Below, in pieces: positions 1 to 9,241 of a stretch of 39,700 bases of DNA. How positions within the stretch are numbered: position 1 is the stretch's first letter; each line of letters opens with the position of its first letter. Source of the stretch: JTS-RE94 sp041750795 (GTDB taxonomy: Bacteria; Planctomycetota; Planctomycetia; Pirellulales; PALSA-1355); NCBI GenBank assembly GCA_041750795.1, contig JBGSYQ010000215.1, forward strand, positions 1-39,700, written 5' to 3'. A model generated the notes under the pieces. The model had not been told where the DNA came from. It ran no database searches and was given only the letters and a program-made list of their open reading frames with translations. The translations under genes and the position numbers were made by a program.

Positions 1-81
1 GCATGCGGCGCCGGTTCACAATTGGGTGCGTACCTCCCCTGCCCCGACCGCTCCCCGCCACTCCACGAGGATTTCCATTCC

Positions 82-1392
82 ATGTCTCAGCACCTTCAGC
101 GACGCGAGTTTCTGCGCCGGGCCGTACTGGCGGGCACGACCACGTTTGCGGTGGGCTCCGGCGCGTTGCTGCGGCCGCGCACGGCCCTGGCCGCCAAGGG
201 CCCCAACGAGAAGCTGAACCTGGGGTGCATCGGCGTGGCCAACAAGGGTGGCCACAACATCGACAACCTGACCAGCGAGAACATCGTCGCGCTGTGCGAC
301 GTGGATTCCGTGTTCCTCGGCAAGTCGTCGGAGAAGTTTCCCCAGGCCAGGACGTACAACGACTTCCGCGCGATGCTCGACAAGGAAAAGCATCTCGACG
401 CGGTCGTCGTCTCCACGCCCGACCACACGCATGCTATTCCCGTCGTGTGGGCGCTGCGCCGCGGGCTCGACGTCTATTGCGAAAAGCCGCTGGCGCACTC
501 GGTCTATGAAGTGCGGCAAATGCGCGAAGAAGCAGCGCGGCAGAAAGCCGTCACCCAGATGGGCACGCAAATCCACGCCGGCGACAACTATCGCCGCGCG
601 GTCGAGATCGTGCAAGCCGGGCAGATCGGCCCGGTGTCGCGCGTCCACGTATGGCTGGGCGGCTCGGTGCGTCCCGGCGTGCGCGTCGCACAAGGCAGTC
701 CGCCGAAGACCATTGACTACGACTTGTGGACCGGACCTGCGCCGATGCGGCCGTTTCACGAATCGCATTTTCACTTCAATTGGCGCTATTGGTGGGATTT
801 CGGCGGCGGGTCGCTGGCCGACTTCGGCTGCCATTACATGGACCTGCCGTTCTGGGCGCTCGACTTGCGCTACCCCACCTCGGTGGTCGCCAAGGGAGAA
901 AAGTCCTACGAGGGGGACAACGAAGTCCCCGACAACATGCAGGTCGATTACCAGTTTCCCGCGCGGGGCGATCAGCCGCCGGTACACATGACCTGGTATC
1001 ACGGCAATTGGAAGCCCGAGGGCGCCGAAATCTATGGCAAGAACTCGGCCGTATTGTTCGAGGGAACGAAGGGTCGCCTGCTGGCCGACTATGGCACGAA
1101 CAAGCTGTACATGGACGACGACAGCCAGCCAGCCGCGCCGCCCCAGAGCATTGCCAACTCGAGCGGCCATTGGGCCGAATGGGCCGAGGCCTGCAAGTCG
1201 CGCGGACCGACGACCTGCAACTTCGACTATTCCGGCGCGCTGGCCGAAGCGGTGTTGTTGGGCAACGTGTCGTATCGCGCCGGCGGGCAAAAGCTCGACT
1301 GGGACGCCGAGAGGCTGCGCGCCACCAACACCTCCGATGCCGATGCGTACATCCGACGCGAGTACCGTTCCGGCTGGTCGCTGGACGGGTAG
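82..1392 (+). CDS. Tat-exported Gfo/Idh/MocA family oxidoreductase
   Basis: This is a 436-residue NAD(P)-dependent oxidoreductase-like protein. The N-terminus has a twin-arginine signal (RREFLRR followed by a hydrophobic Ala/Gly-rich stretch), so it is probably exported folded. A Rossmann segment follows (LGCIGVANKGG at about residues 46-56), then CDVDS, the STPDHTH loop and the family signature YCEKPL, which carries the catalytic-type Lys. The C-terminal half is the usual Gfo/Idh/MocA beta-sheet domain. The start was chosen at ATG 82 because it places the RR motif at residues 7-8; the frame stays open upstream to the window edge. Planctomycetes carry many exported paralogues, usually presumed to act on sugars or cyclitols. 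The substrate cannot be told from sequence. Confidence 0.93.
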   Translation: MSQHLQRREFLRRAVLAGTTTFAVGSGALLRPRTALAAKGPNEKLNLGCIGVANKGGHNIDNLTSENIVALCDVDSVFLGKSSEKFPQARTYNDFRAMLDKEKHLDAVVVSTPDHTHAIPVVWALRRGLDVYCEKPLAHSVYEVRQMREEAARQKAVTQMGTQIHAGDNYRRAVEIVQAGQIGPVSRVHVWLGGSVRPGVRVAQGSPPKTIDYDLWTGPAPMRPFHESHFHFNWRYWWDFGGGSLADFGCHYMDLPFWALDLRYPTSVVAKGEKSYEGDNEVPDNMQVDYQFPARGDQPPVHMTWYHGNWKPEGAEIYGKNSAVLFEGTKGRLLADYGTNKLYMDDDSQPAAPPQSIANSSGHWAEWAEACKSRGPTTCNFDYSGALAEAVLLGNVSYRAGGQKLDWDAERLRATNTSDADAYIRREYRSGWSLDG

Positions 1393-1441
1393 CCGGCGTC
1401 GCGCGGGTTCGGCGTATCCGCCCACGGATGGTTTTGCAGCA

Positions 1442-2212
1442 ATGATACTTTCCTGGCTCAGGGCACGGCGGCGACGCAAGATCCTGGCTGCGCCCTTTCC
1501 TGTCGAGTGGCTTGACCATCTCGAGCGAAACCTCGCGCACTACCGGCACCTCACGCCCGCCGAACAATCGCGTTTGTGCGATGAAGTGCGCGTGTTCGTG
1601 GCCGAGCGAAACTGGGAGGGCTGCAACGGGCTGGAGCTGACCGATGAAATGAAGGTGACCATCGCCGCGCACGCCTGCCTGATGACGTTGGGGCTCGATG
1701 GCGAGCCGTTTCGCAACCTGCAATCCGTGCTGGTCTATCCCAGCGGCTATGCCGTGCCCGAAGAGCGCTGGTACGAGGGCTGGTCGATCAAGGGCGTGGA
1801 CGCGCGTCTGGGCGAGGCCTGGTATCGCGGGCCGGTAATCCTCTCGTGGGCCGAAGTGAATCGCGACGCGCATCGTCCGGGCCGCGGCAACAACCTGGTG
1901 TGGCACGAGTTCGCCCATCAGCTCGACATGCTCGACCGCAGCACCAACGGCACGCCCCCCTTGGCCGATCGCCAGCAGCGCCGCCGCTGGCACGACGTCA
2001 TGACCGCCGAGTACGAGCAACTCGTCGACGACGCACACGAAGGGCGCGAGACGGTGCTGGATCCCTACGGCGCCAAGAACGAGGCGGAATTCTTCGCCGT
2101 GGCGACCGAGTGCTTCTTCGACAACCCGGTCGAGCTGCGCGACGAGCACCCGCGGCTCTACGAATTGTTGCGCGAGTACTACCGGCAGGATCCGGCCTCG
2201 CGGTTGGCATAA
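1442..2212 (+). CDS. MtfA-like zinc-dependent peptidase (DUF980/M90)
   Basis: The 256-residue product matches the MtfA/DUF980 family. It has an N-terminal basic stretch, the family block CLMTLGLDGEPFRNLQSVLVYPSGY, and the zinc motif HEFAHQLD at about residues 157-164, where two His bind metal and the Glu is catalytic. A downstream AEFFAVATECFF helix supplies the third ligand region. In E. coli, MtfA binds the regulator Mlc and acts as an aminopeptidase; whether that applies here is unknown. The gene begins 49 nt after the oxidoreductase on the same strand and ends 29 nt from the convergent isomerase gene. Confidence 0.92.
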   Translation: MILSWLRARRRRKILAAPFPVEWLDHLERNLAHYRHLTPAEQSRLCDEVRVFVAERNWEGCNGLELTDEMKVTIAAHACLMTLGLDGEPFRNLQSVLVYPSGYAVPEERWYEGWSIKGVDARLGEAWYRGPVILSWAEVNRDAHRPGRGNNLVWHEFAHQLDMLDRSTNGTPPLADRQQRRRWHDVMTAEYEQLVDDAHEGRETVLDPYGAKNEAEFFAVATECFFDNPVELRDEHPRLYELLREYYRQDPASRLA

Positions 2213-2241
2213 GACGCCAGCGGCTGTCGCACTGGGCGGAA

Positions 2242-3135
2242 CTACGACAATCCCAGCACGCGGTTCATGCGTTCGGCGATGTCGCGCAGCTCCTTCTCGC
2301 CGCCGCCCGATACTTCACTCGTGGCCCAGCCGTGATAGCCGATTTCGTCGAGCGCTTGGAGAATCTCGGGCCAGTCCTCGTCCCCTTCGCCGATGGCCAC
2401 CCACTTGTTCTCGTGGCTGTAGCCTTTGAAATCGAACTTCAGCATCCGCTTGCCCAGCTTGCGAATCCAGGTGGCCGAAGGCACGCCGTACTTGAGCATG
2501 TTGCTGCAATCGAAATACGCGCCGACCGTGGGCGTGCGAAAGTCGTCCACGTACTGCACCAGTTGCTCGGGCGTGGTGATGAAGTCGTTCCACACCACTT
2601 CGATGGCGATCTTCACGCCCGCCTCGTCCGCCTGCGGCAACACTTTGCGAATTTCCTCCTGCGAGCGCGAATAGCACTGCTCGAAGTTCTCCGTGTCGGG
2701 ATTGCTGACCTTGCCCGGCACCAGCAGCACGGTATCGGCGCCGTAAAACTCCGCGTCGGCGATGGCCGTGCGCAGTGCCTCGACACCTTTGGCGCGCACC
2801 GCCGGATCGGGATCGGAGAGCCGCGTTTGCCAGTGTACCGAGTCGATGATGCCGTGGATCTTGATGCCGGTCGAGGCCTGGGCGCTGGCGGCCTCCTCGC
2901 GGTTGATATCGCTGGGGCTGTCGAACTCCACGCCTTGAAATCCCAGCGACTTGATGAGCGTGAACTTCTCTTCGATCGAAGCGCTGGGAACCTTGATCAT
3001 GCCGAACTTGACGGCCTTCTTGAGACTGCGCTTCGACTCGGCGGCCCATAGCCGCGCGGGCGCGGCCGCAGCCAATCCGGCAGCAAGCGTGGTGGCCAGA
3101 AAACGGCGGCGGCTGGGGTTCGTTGCGGTGAAAAT
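2242..3135 (-). CDS. Tat-exported sugar phosphate isomerase/epimerase-like TIM barrel
   Basis: The product is an AP-endonuclease-2/xylose-isomerase-like TIM barrel of about 297 residues. It has a twin-arginine leader (PSRRRFLATTLAAGLAAAAPA), then barrel strands including GFQGVEFDSP, IAIEVVWNDF, VGAYFDCSN and KFDFKGY, whose acidic and His residues form the metal site in relatives. No ATG, GTG or TTG lies directly before the leader. The best start is an ATT at 3135-3133 preceded by AGGAGA at 8-nt spacing. The frame also stays open to an ATG at 3285, but that reading runs through a repeat element (3175-3269) and yields an unnatural N-terminus. Paralogues are abundant in planctomycetes; the substrate is unknown. 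Confidence 0.88.
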   Translation of the reverse strand: MFTATNPSRRRFLATTLAAGLAAAAPARLWAAESKRSLKKAVKFGMIKVPSASIEEKFTLIKSLGFQGVEFDSPSDINREEAASAQASTGIKIHGIIDSVHWQTRLSDPDPAVRAKGVEALRTAIADAEFYGADTVLLVPGKVSNPDTENFEQCYSRSQEEIRKVLPQADEAGVKIAIEVVWNDFITTPEQLVQYVDDFRTPTVGAYFDCSNMLKYGVPSATWIRKLGKRMLKFDFKGYSHENKWVAIGEGDEDWPEILQALDEIGYHGWATSEVSGGGEKELRDIAERMNRVLGLS

Positions 3136-3174
3136 GGCTCGGTCTCCTGCGCTTGCGGGAAGGAATTCTTGGGT

Positions 3175-3269
3175 TCGACCGAAAAACAACTTCCTGATTT
3201 TCCCACCCTTCACCCTGCCCTCTCCCACAAGGGGCGAGGAGATTTGCGAAGAAGTTGTTTTTCGGTCGA
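3175..3269. repeat. Small MITE-like inverted-repeat element
   Basis: A perfect 19-bp inverted repeat (TCGACCGAAAAACAACTTC at 3175-3193 and its complement at 3251-3269) flanks a 57-bp centre. The centre contains the common dispersed motif of the type CCCTCTCCC...GGGGCGAGG. In the isomerase reading frame it reads as SPLVGEGRVKGG, a tell-tale peptide of this repeat class. It sits between the isomerase gene and its upstream neighbour and probably reshaped the 5' region of the isomerase gene. Confidence 0.75.
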
Positions 3270-3419
3270 CTCTTGGCGGCGACAAGGGCGATTATAGTTG
3301 GTCGAAAGTGACCCGCACAACGGCCCCGACAATTTCGGCGGATAGAGACGCGTGCAGCCGCGTGTTACACTCAAACCACAACTGCTCGGCCTCACTCCCG
3401 ATACCGCACGGAGTCATCG

Positions 3420-5762
3420 ATGCAACTGCTCAGGTTCCTTGCCGTCTTGCTCGCATGTAACGTCGCGGCAAGCGTGTCGGCAGACGACGCGGCCGTCGGT
3501 CCGCCGCTGCCCAACACCGCGCCCTTGGAAACGCAAGGCGATCTGGCCGAGCAGATGGTGGCCGGCATCGACCGATTCCTGCTCCGCGAACTCGACGCGT
3601 CCGTCGAGAGGCGCGCCCGTCATTGGCGGCGCGACACGTCCTCGGCAGACAAGTACAACGCTTCAGTCGCGCCGAATCGCGCGCGGTTGGCGAAGATTCT
3701 GGGCGTAGTCGACCAGCGCGAGCCGTTTGCCGACGGGGGAGTCGTCATGTCAATGTCCCAGTCGATCATCATGGGCAATGGCGACCACTATGCCATCGGT
3801 ACGGTTCGCTGGCCCGTCGTTCGCGGCGTGCAAAGCGAGGGGCTTTGGTTCCAAGCGATGCCGGTGGCCAAAAGCATCGTGGCCGACGTGGTCGTCATTC
3901 CCGATGCCGGCCAAACGCCGGAACAACTTGCGGGCATCGAGCCGGGCATCGAACCCGAACACCAGCTTGCCAGGCGTTTGGCCGAGAGTGGCTGTCGCGT
4001 TCTCGTGCCGGCGGTGATCAATCGTCAAGACACCTTGTCGGTGACGCCGTATCGCCAGACCAATCAACCTCATCGCGAGTTTCTCTATCGCCCCGCGTTC
4101 GAACTGGGCCGTCACATGATCGGCTACGAAGTGCAAAAAGTGTTGGCCGCGGTCGACTGGTTTGCAAATGACGACGTCGCACGGCCGATCGGCGTAGCCG
4201 GCTACGGCGAAGGTGGATTGCTCGCACTGCATGCGGCGGCGCTCGATCCGCGCATCGACGCCGCGCTCGTCAGCGGCTACTTCGCCAGCCGGCAAGACGT
4301 TTGGCAGGAGCCCATCTATCGCAACGTCTTCGGCCTGCTCGATCAATTCGGCGATGCGGAATTGGCCAGCCTGGTGGCGCCGCGCGCCTTGGTCATCGAG
4401 GCCTGCCGCGTACCCAATGTCGCTGGTCCGCCCCAAGCTCGTGATGGCCGCAATAGCTCGGCGGCGCCCGGTCGTCTGGTTACTCCGCCGTTGAGCGCCG
4501 TGCAAGCCGAGGTGGACCGTGCGAACGAACAGGTCGCCGGCCTCGACATGGCGCAGCCCATTCGGCTGGTTGCCAGTGGCGAGGGAGATGGACCTGCACT
4601 GGCGCCGCCTGCTGCCGAGCAATTCCTGCGCGCGCTCGACGAGGACGCCAACCTCGCGCCGCTGGGCAAGTCGCCCACGCTGCGTCGCCAGGAGTTGGAA
4701 GTCGATGCGCGCCACAAGCGTCTCTTCGATCAGATCAACGCCGACACGCAGCATCTGCTCACTCAGGCCGAGAACGTCCGCGCCGCATTCTGGTCCAAGG
4801 CCGATCGAGCATCACGCGATCCGGACAAGTTCGCGGCCTCAACCGAAACGTATCGCCAGCACTTCTACGACGAAGTGATCGGCCGTTTCGATCAGCCGTT
4901 GCTGCCTGCGAATCCACGCTCGCGGCAAGTCTACGACGAGCCGCTGTACACCGGCCATGAAGTCGTGCTCGACGTTTTTCCCGACGTGTTCGCCTATGGC
5001 ATTCTGCTGGTGCCCAAAAACATCCCGCCGGAAGAGCGCCGCCCGGTGGTGGTCTGCCAGCACGGTCTGGAAGGCCGACCCACGGACGTGGCCGATCCCA
5101 ACAAGATCAACCCGTCGTACAATCAATACGCCTGCCGGCTGGCCGAGCGCGGGTTTATCGTCTTTGCGCCGCAGAACCCCTATATCTTTGGCGACAAGTT
5201 TCGCACGCTGCAGCGCAAGGCCAACCCGCTGGGCAAGACGCTGTTTTCGATCATCGTGCCGCAGCATAAACAGATTGTCGACTGGCTGGCCACGCTGCCG
5301 CAGGTCGATGCCGAGCGCATCGCGTTCTACGGTCTGTCGTACGGCGGCAAGACGGCCATGCGCGTCCCGGCGCTGGTGCCGCAGTATTGCCTGTCGATTT
5401 GCTCGGCCGACTTCAACGATTGGGTGTGGAAAAACGCCTCGACCGATTCGCCGTACACGTACGTCACCACCGGCGAGTACGAGATCTTCGAGTTCGACCT
5501 GGGCAGCACCTACAACTACGCTGAAATGGCCGCGCTGATCGCGCCGCGCCCGTTCATGGTCGAACGCGGTCATCGCGACGGCGTGGCGCCCGACACGCGC
5601 GTGGCCTACGAGTACGCCAAGATCCGCCAACTCTATGCGGATTTGCGGATTCCCGAGCGGACCCGGATCGAGTTTTTCGACGGCCCGCACACCATCCACG
5701 GCGTGGGCACGTTCGAGTTTCTGCACCATCACCTGCGTTGGCCGGCGCAACTCAATCGCTAG
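3420..5762 (+). CDS. Secreted tandem alpha/beta-hydrolase family protein
   Basis: This 780-residue protein has a Sec-type signal peptide (about residues 1-21, ending near ASVSA-DD). It contains two alpha/beta-hydrolase-like halves. The second (about residues 500-775) has an intact nucleophile elbow GLSYGG with Ser640, a DG segment and a C-terminal GPHTIHG His, and resembles acetyl-xylan esterase or dienelactone hydrolases. The first half has GYGEGG at residues 261-266, with Gly263 where the nucleophilic Ser should be, so it is probably inactive. ATG 3420 is supported by GGAG six nt upstream. Related planctomycete proteins are annotated as exported esterases or peptidases; the substrate here is unknown. 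Confidence 0.88.
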   Translation: MQLLRFLAVLLACNVAASVSADDAAVGPPLPNTAPLETQGDLAEQMVAGIDRFLLRELDASVERRARHWRRDTSSADKYNASVAPNRARLAKILGVVDQREPFADGGVVMSMSQSIIMGNGDHYAIGTVRWPVVRGVQSEGLWFQAMPVAKSIVADVVVIPDAGQTPEQLAGIEPGIEPEHQLARRLAESGCRVLVPAVINRQDTLSVTPYRQTNQPHREFLYRPAFELGRHMIGYEVQKVLAAVDWFANDDVARPIGVAGYGEGGLLALHAAALDPRIDAALVSGYFASRQDVWQEPIYRNVFGLLDQFGDAELASLVAPRALVIEACRVPNVAGPPQARDGRNSSAAPGRLVTPPLSAVQAEVDRANEQVAGLDMAQPIRLVASGEGDGPALAPPAAEQFLRALDEDANLAPLGKSPTLRRQELEVDARHKRLFDQINADTQHLLTQAENVRAAFWSKADRASRDPDKFAASTETYRQHFYDEVIGRFDQPLLPANPRSRQVYDEPLYTGHEVVLDVFPDVFAYGILLVPKNIPPEERRPVVVCQHGLEGRPTDVADPNKINPSYNQYACRLAERGFIVFAPQNPYIFGDKFRTLQRKANPLGKTLFSIIVPQHKQIVDWLATLPQVDAERIAFYGLSYGGKTAMRVPALVPQYCLSICSADFNDWVWKNASTDSPYTYVTTGEYEIFEFDLGSTYNYAEMAALIAPRPFMVERGHRDGVAPDTRVAYEYAKIRQLYADLRIPERTRIEFFDGPHTIHGVGTFEFLHHHLRWPAQLNR

Positions 5763-5956
5763 CGGTCGTGCATGACGTTGTGCGTGAGCTTGTCAAGTTT
5801 CCGGCGGCCTTCCATACTAGAGTGTGCCGCCAAACCGCACCTGCTCGCTGAAAACCAGTCGCGGCCGCGCGCCGACGATGGCGGCACGACGTTGAGCCAC
5901 CCGCCCCGCGACCCTTGTTCCGACCGCGTCACCTACCCAGCACGCATTCATCTCCG

Positions 5957-7582
5957 ATGTCCGACCCGCCTCGCACCGCGACGGATTCCACACCCGAGGC
6001 CGATCTGTCGGGCCGCGCGATCGGCGGTTATCGCTTGTTGCGCCGGCTGGGGCAAGGCGCCATGGCCGAGGTGTACCTGGCGGAGCAAATCTCGCTGGGC
6101 CGCCAGGTGGCGTTCAAAGTCTTGCGTCCCAATCTGGCCACCGATGCGACCTACGTGCAGCGCTTCGATCAGGAAGCACGGGCGGCAGCCCAGTTGGTGC
6201 ATGCCAACATCGTACAGATATTCGAAGTGGGCTGTGTCGACAGCGTTCACTTCATCGCGCAAGAGTACGTGCAAGGCTCGAACCTGGCCGACGTGCTGGC
6301 ACGCCGCGCACCGCCCACGCTGGCCCGCTCGTTGGCCATCTTGCGCCAGGTGGCCGCGGCGCTGGACAAAGCGGCACAGGCCGGCATCGTCCATCGCGAC
6401 ATCAAGCCCGAGAACATCATGCTGGCCGCCGGCGGCGAAGTGAAAGTCGCTGATTTCGGATTGGCCCGCGTCTACAATCAGGACGCGGCCGCCACGAACC
6501 TGACGCAAATCGGCATCACCATGGGCACGCCGCTCTATATGAGCCCCGAGCAAGTGGAAGGGCGGCCGCTGGATCCGCGCAGCGACATCTACTCGCTGGG
6601 CGTGACCGCTTATCAAACCCTGGTCGGCGAGCCGCCGTTTCGCGGCGAAACGGCCTTGGGCATCGCCGTGCAGCACTTGAAGTCGCAGCCGCCACGCCTG
6701 GAAAACCGCCGCCCCGATCTGCCGGCCTCGGTCTGCCGCATCGTCCACAAGATGCTCGAGAAGGATCCCAACAACCGCTATGCCACGCCGCGCGAGCTAC
6801 TGCGCGAATTGCGCGCCGTTTCGCTCGAGCTGTTTCCCGAGGACGCGGGCGACGAACTCGAACATTGGACCAGCGACGAGTTGGCCGGCACGATTGCCAC
6901 CCGCCGCGAGGCCACCGAGCGGCTGGCCGCAGCCATGAGAACCACGGCCATGCCCGCCGTCCGACGGCGCCGCGCTGCCTGGGGTTGGATGGGACTCGCT
7001 CTGACATGTCTCGTCGCGGGCACGGCGCTGGCATTTGCCGTTCGCCCGCAACCGCTGATCACGCCCCAGGCCGAGGACGAGCAAATCCGCCGCTACGATT
7101 CGGCGGCGCAGCAATATTTTCACGCGATGATGCTCGACAGCGAGGGCGCGTGGAAAAGCGTCGGCGAGTATTTTCCGAACGAGCGATTGTACACCTTGCC
7201 GGCCAAGCAAGGCCTGGCCCGGCTCTATCTGCGCGAATTGGACTTCGAGCCTGCGTTGGCGATCTTCGATGAGTTCGCGCAAATGAGCAACGTGGAAACA
7301 CAGTACAAGGCGTTTGGTCTGGCCGGCCAGGCCGTCGTGCTCAACCGGCTGGGAAACTATCGCGAGTCAGCGGCCAAGCTGGCGGAGCTCTACCCGCTGT
7401 TGAGCACCGCACGGCTCGACAGCGACATGGGTGCACTGGTGCGGCTGACCTATCAAAAGAATCGTCAGGCGCTGGGCGAGACGCAATCGAATCGTCAATG
7501 GGACGAGTGGTTCGAGAAAACCGCGCCGGCCGGCGAAGAGGTCGACGAACCAGCGCCGCCCGGCAACGTACAAAACCAATAG
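5957..7582 (+). CDS. PknB-type Ser/Thr protein kinase with extracytoplasmic tail
   Basis: The 541-residue product is a Hanks-type kinase. It has the nucleotide loop LGQGAMAEVYLAE (31-43; the usual third Gly is Ala), Lys54 in VAFKVL, the catalytic loop HRDIKPEN (146-153), DFG (166-168) and the activation end MSPEQ. One membrane helix lies at about residues 340-362 (GWMGLALTCLVAGTALAFAV). About 170 outside residues follow, with TPR-like helical character and no sensor domain I recognise. It likely phosphorylates cytoplasmic targets in response to an envelope cue. ATG 5957 was chosen because it gives a short disordered N-terminus before the kinase domain. Confidence 0.93.
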   Translation: MSDPPRTATDSTPEADLSGRAIGGYRLLRRLGQGAMAEVYLAEQISLGRQVAFKVLRPNLATDATYVQRFDQEARAAAQLVHANIVQIFEVGCVDSVHFIAQEYVQGSNLADVLARRAPPTLARSLAILRQVAAALDKAAQAGIVHRDIKPENIMLAAGGEVKVADFGLARVYNQDAAATNLTQIGITMGTPLYMSPEQVEGRPLDPRSDIYSLGVTAYQTLVGEPPFRGETALGIAVQHLKSQPPRLENRRPDLPASVCRIVHKMLEKDPNNRYATPRELLRELRAVSLELFPEDAGDELEHWTSDELAGTIATRREATERLAAAMRTTAMPAVRRRRAAWGWMGLALTCLVAGTALAFAVRPQPLITPQAEDEQIRRYDSAAQQYFHAMMLDSEGAWKSVGEYFPNERLYTLPAKQGLARLYLRELDFEPALAIFDEFAQMSNVETQYKAFGLAGQAVVLNRLGNYRESAAKLAELYPLLSTARLDSDMGALVRLTYQKNRQALGETQSNRQWDEWFEKTAPAGEEVDEPAPPGNVQNQ

Positions 7583-7722
7583 CAGAAAATTGCTTAAGCG
7601 CCCGTTGAAGTTCTTCACATGCTGCCGCCACCCGTTGACAGTCGAGCCATGATTCGGTACGAACTAATCAGAGTCGCCCATCTGGCCGATAAATAGCCAG
7701 AGCGGTCCAGAGCGACCAGCAA

Positions 7723-7795
7723 GCCCCCATCGTCTAGTGGCCCAGGACGTCGGGTTCTCAGTCCGAAAACCGGGGTTCGACTCCCCGTGGGGGTA
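7723..7795 (+). tRNA. trnE: tRNA-Glu (CTC)
   Basis: Acceptor GCCCCCA pairs with TGGGGGT (one G-T). The anticodon stem is TCGGG/TCCGA with loop TTCTCAG, giving anticodon CTC. The T arm is CGGGG-TTCGACT-CCCCG and the discriminator is A; no CCA is encoded. Its 3' half is overlapped antisense by the end of the recombinase gene, marking it as the attachment site of the downstream element. Confidence 0.95.
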
Positions 7796-9083
7796 CTGAA
7801 CAAGTGTTCACTATATCGCAGGAAGTCGCAGGCCCCGGCAATCCCGGGGCTTTTGCGTTGGTGGTCTGAGCCGCGTGCTGCTCGCTGCTCCCCCCTGCGT
7901 GCGCATGCTGCGCCACTTTTTGCGCCGCTGGATTGGTAACAGTCGGCGCGACTTCCGGCCCAATCTCGGCCTCGCCCCGCACGGCCCGCTCGAAATGGTC
8001 GTCGGTGACCTGGAGATAGTGCTTCAGCGCGATCGCCTCGCTGTTCCCGATCCAGCCGCACACCACGTGGGCCGGGAACTTCTCCATCAGCTCCGTCTCT
8101 CGCGTGCTTCGCAGGTTCTGAAACGGCTTGGGCCATGGTTTCATTCCGGCCCGTTTAATGATCCGCATGAGCTGGGTGCGCAGATTGGCGTTGCAGCTGC
8201 GATAGCGGTTGATCACAAACTCGGTGCCGGGCGCCGCCTGCTCGAACGCCTCCTCGAGATACGGCTTCAACTCGGGGAACATCGGAATCATCCGCGATTC
8301 CTTCCCCTCGATGTGCTCCGTTTTCGGGCTGGGCACGCGGACCCGGTTGTTCGCCCAGTCGACGTCGCCCCACCGCATGCTGAGGTGCTCGCTGGGGCAG
8401 CGCAGCCCGCCGTAACGGCTCAGCGCGAAAAGCAGCCGCCATTCGGCGTCCGGGCAGGAGTCGAGAACCTTGGTGGCCTCCTCTTGAGTAACGAAGTAGA
8501 AGCGGCTGGGGTTGCCTCGCACGGCCGATACGAGATCGCCGAACGGGTTCTCAGGGATCAGCTTGCGCCGCACGGCGGCCCTGAAGAACTGCTTGGCCCG
8601 GCCACATAGCCGCCGCACGGTGTTTTCGGCGAAATCTTGCCCGAGCAGCCAGATACGGAAGCTGTCGGCGTCCCCAATCGTAAACTCCTTCATCCGCCGA
8701 TCCGGCCCAAAGCACTCCACCAGCTTCTTGCCGGCCGCTTCCAACCGATTGACCGACCGCGGTTTGATGTCGCTGCGTGCCGTGATGTATTCATTGATGA
8801 AGTTCTGCAGCGTCGGGCCCGCCAGCGCGTCCACCTTGGGAATCAGCCCGACCGCTGCGAATCTCTTGGCCATGCGAGGATGCAGCCTCGCGACCCACGT
8901 TGCCAAATCCGCCTCCATCGGCCGGTTGAGCATTTTGCACTCAAGCAGTTGTTCCACGCGGTGCTTCACGCTCTCGGCCGCCCGCTGCGACACCTTGCCC
9001 AGCCGCACCGTCGGTCGCCGACCGTCCGGCGCAATAAACAGGATTCGCCGCCGGCCATTCTGATCCGTTGCGATACTTGCCAT
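7758..9083 (-). CDS. Tyrosine recombinase/integrase
   Basis: The 441-residue product is a tyrosine recombinase with a core-binding SAM-like domain (about residues 90-190) and a catalytic domain. Visible catalytic motifs are the first Arg in LSRYGGLRCPSE, the second in QNLRSTR (usual HxLR, here without the His), GWIGNS and the KHYLQVTD block carrying the nucleophilic Tyr. ATG 9083 has AAAGGA about 7 nt upstream; ATG 9089 would leave almost no spacing. The last 13 residues (SVPPRGVEPRFSD) are read antisense from the tRNA-Glu gene and the TGA stop overlaps the anticodon. It is expected to catalyse integration and excision at this tRNA. Confidence 0.93.
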   Translation of the reverse strand: MASIATDQNGRRRILFIAPDGRRPTVRLGKVSQRAAESVKHRVEQLLECKMLNRPMEADLATWVARLHPRMAKRFAAVGLIPKVDALAGPTLQNFINEYITARSDIKPRSVNRLEAAGKKLVECFGPDRRMKEFTIGDADSFRIWLLGQDFAENTVRRLCGRAKQFFRAAVRRKLIPENPFGDLVSAVRGNPSRFYFVTQEEATKVLDSCPDAEWRLLFALSRYGGLRCPSEHLSMRWGDVDWANNRVRVPSPKTEHIEGKESRMIPMFPELKPYLEEAFEQAAPGTEFVINRYRSCNANLRTQLMRIIKRAGMKPWPKPFQNLRSTRETELMEKFPAHVVCGWIGNSEAIALKHYLQVTDDHFERAVRGEAEIGPEVAPTVTNPAAQKVAQHAHAGGSSEQHAAQTTNAKAPGLPGPATSCDIVNTCSVPPRGVEPRFSD

Positions 9084-9208
9084 CTTCATTTCCTTTCGTG
9101 TCGAGGTTTGGAACTTGGTCGTTGTAAGTTGCAGTGGCTCGCGACGGGCCACACGCGGACACTACCGGCACGTTTCGCATCTTGCAAAGCAAACGGGCCC
9201 GGTTGGCG

Positions 9209-9228
9209 GGGAACTGTGAAAAGTTCCC
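9209..9228 (-). terminator. Hairpin downstream of the DUF3987 gene
   Basis: GGGAACT and AGTTCCC form a perfect 7-bp stem with a 6-nt loop, 14 nt past the stop of the primase/helicase gene. There is no T tract on the transcribed side, so it may be an RNA 3' stabiliser or weak terminator. Confidence 0.35.
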
Positions 9229-9241
9229 TCGACGGCGCGAT

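Noticed and set aside
16..1479. Long antisense frame opposite the oxidoreductase gene
   Set aside because: High GC makes long shadow frames; the composition is His/Arg/Val-rich with no domain, while the plus strand carries a complete conserved protein.
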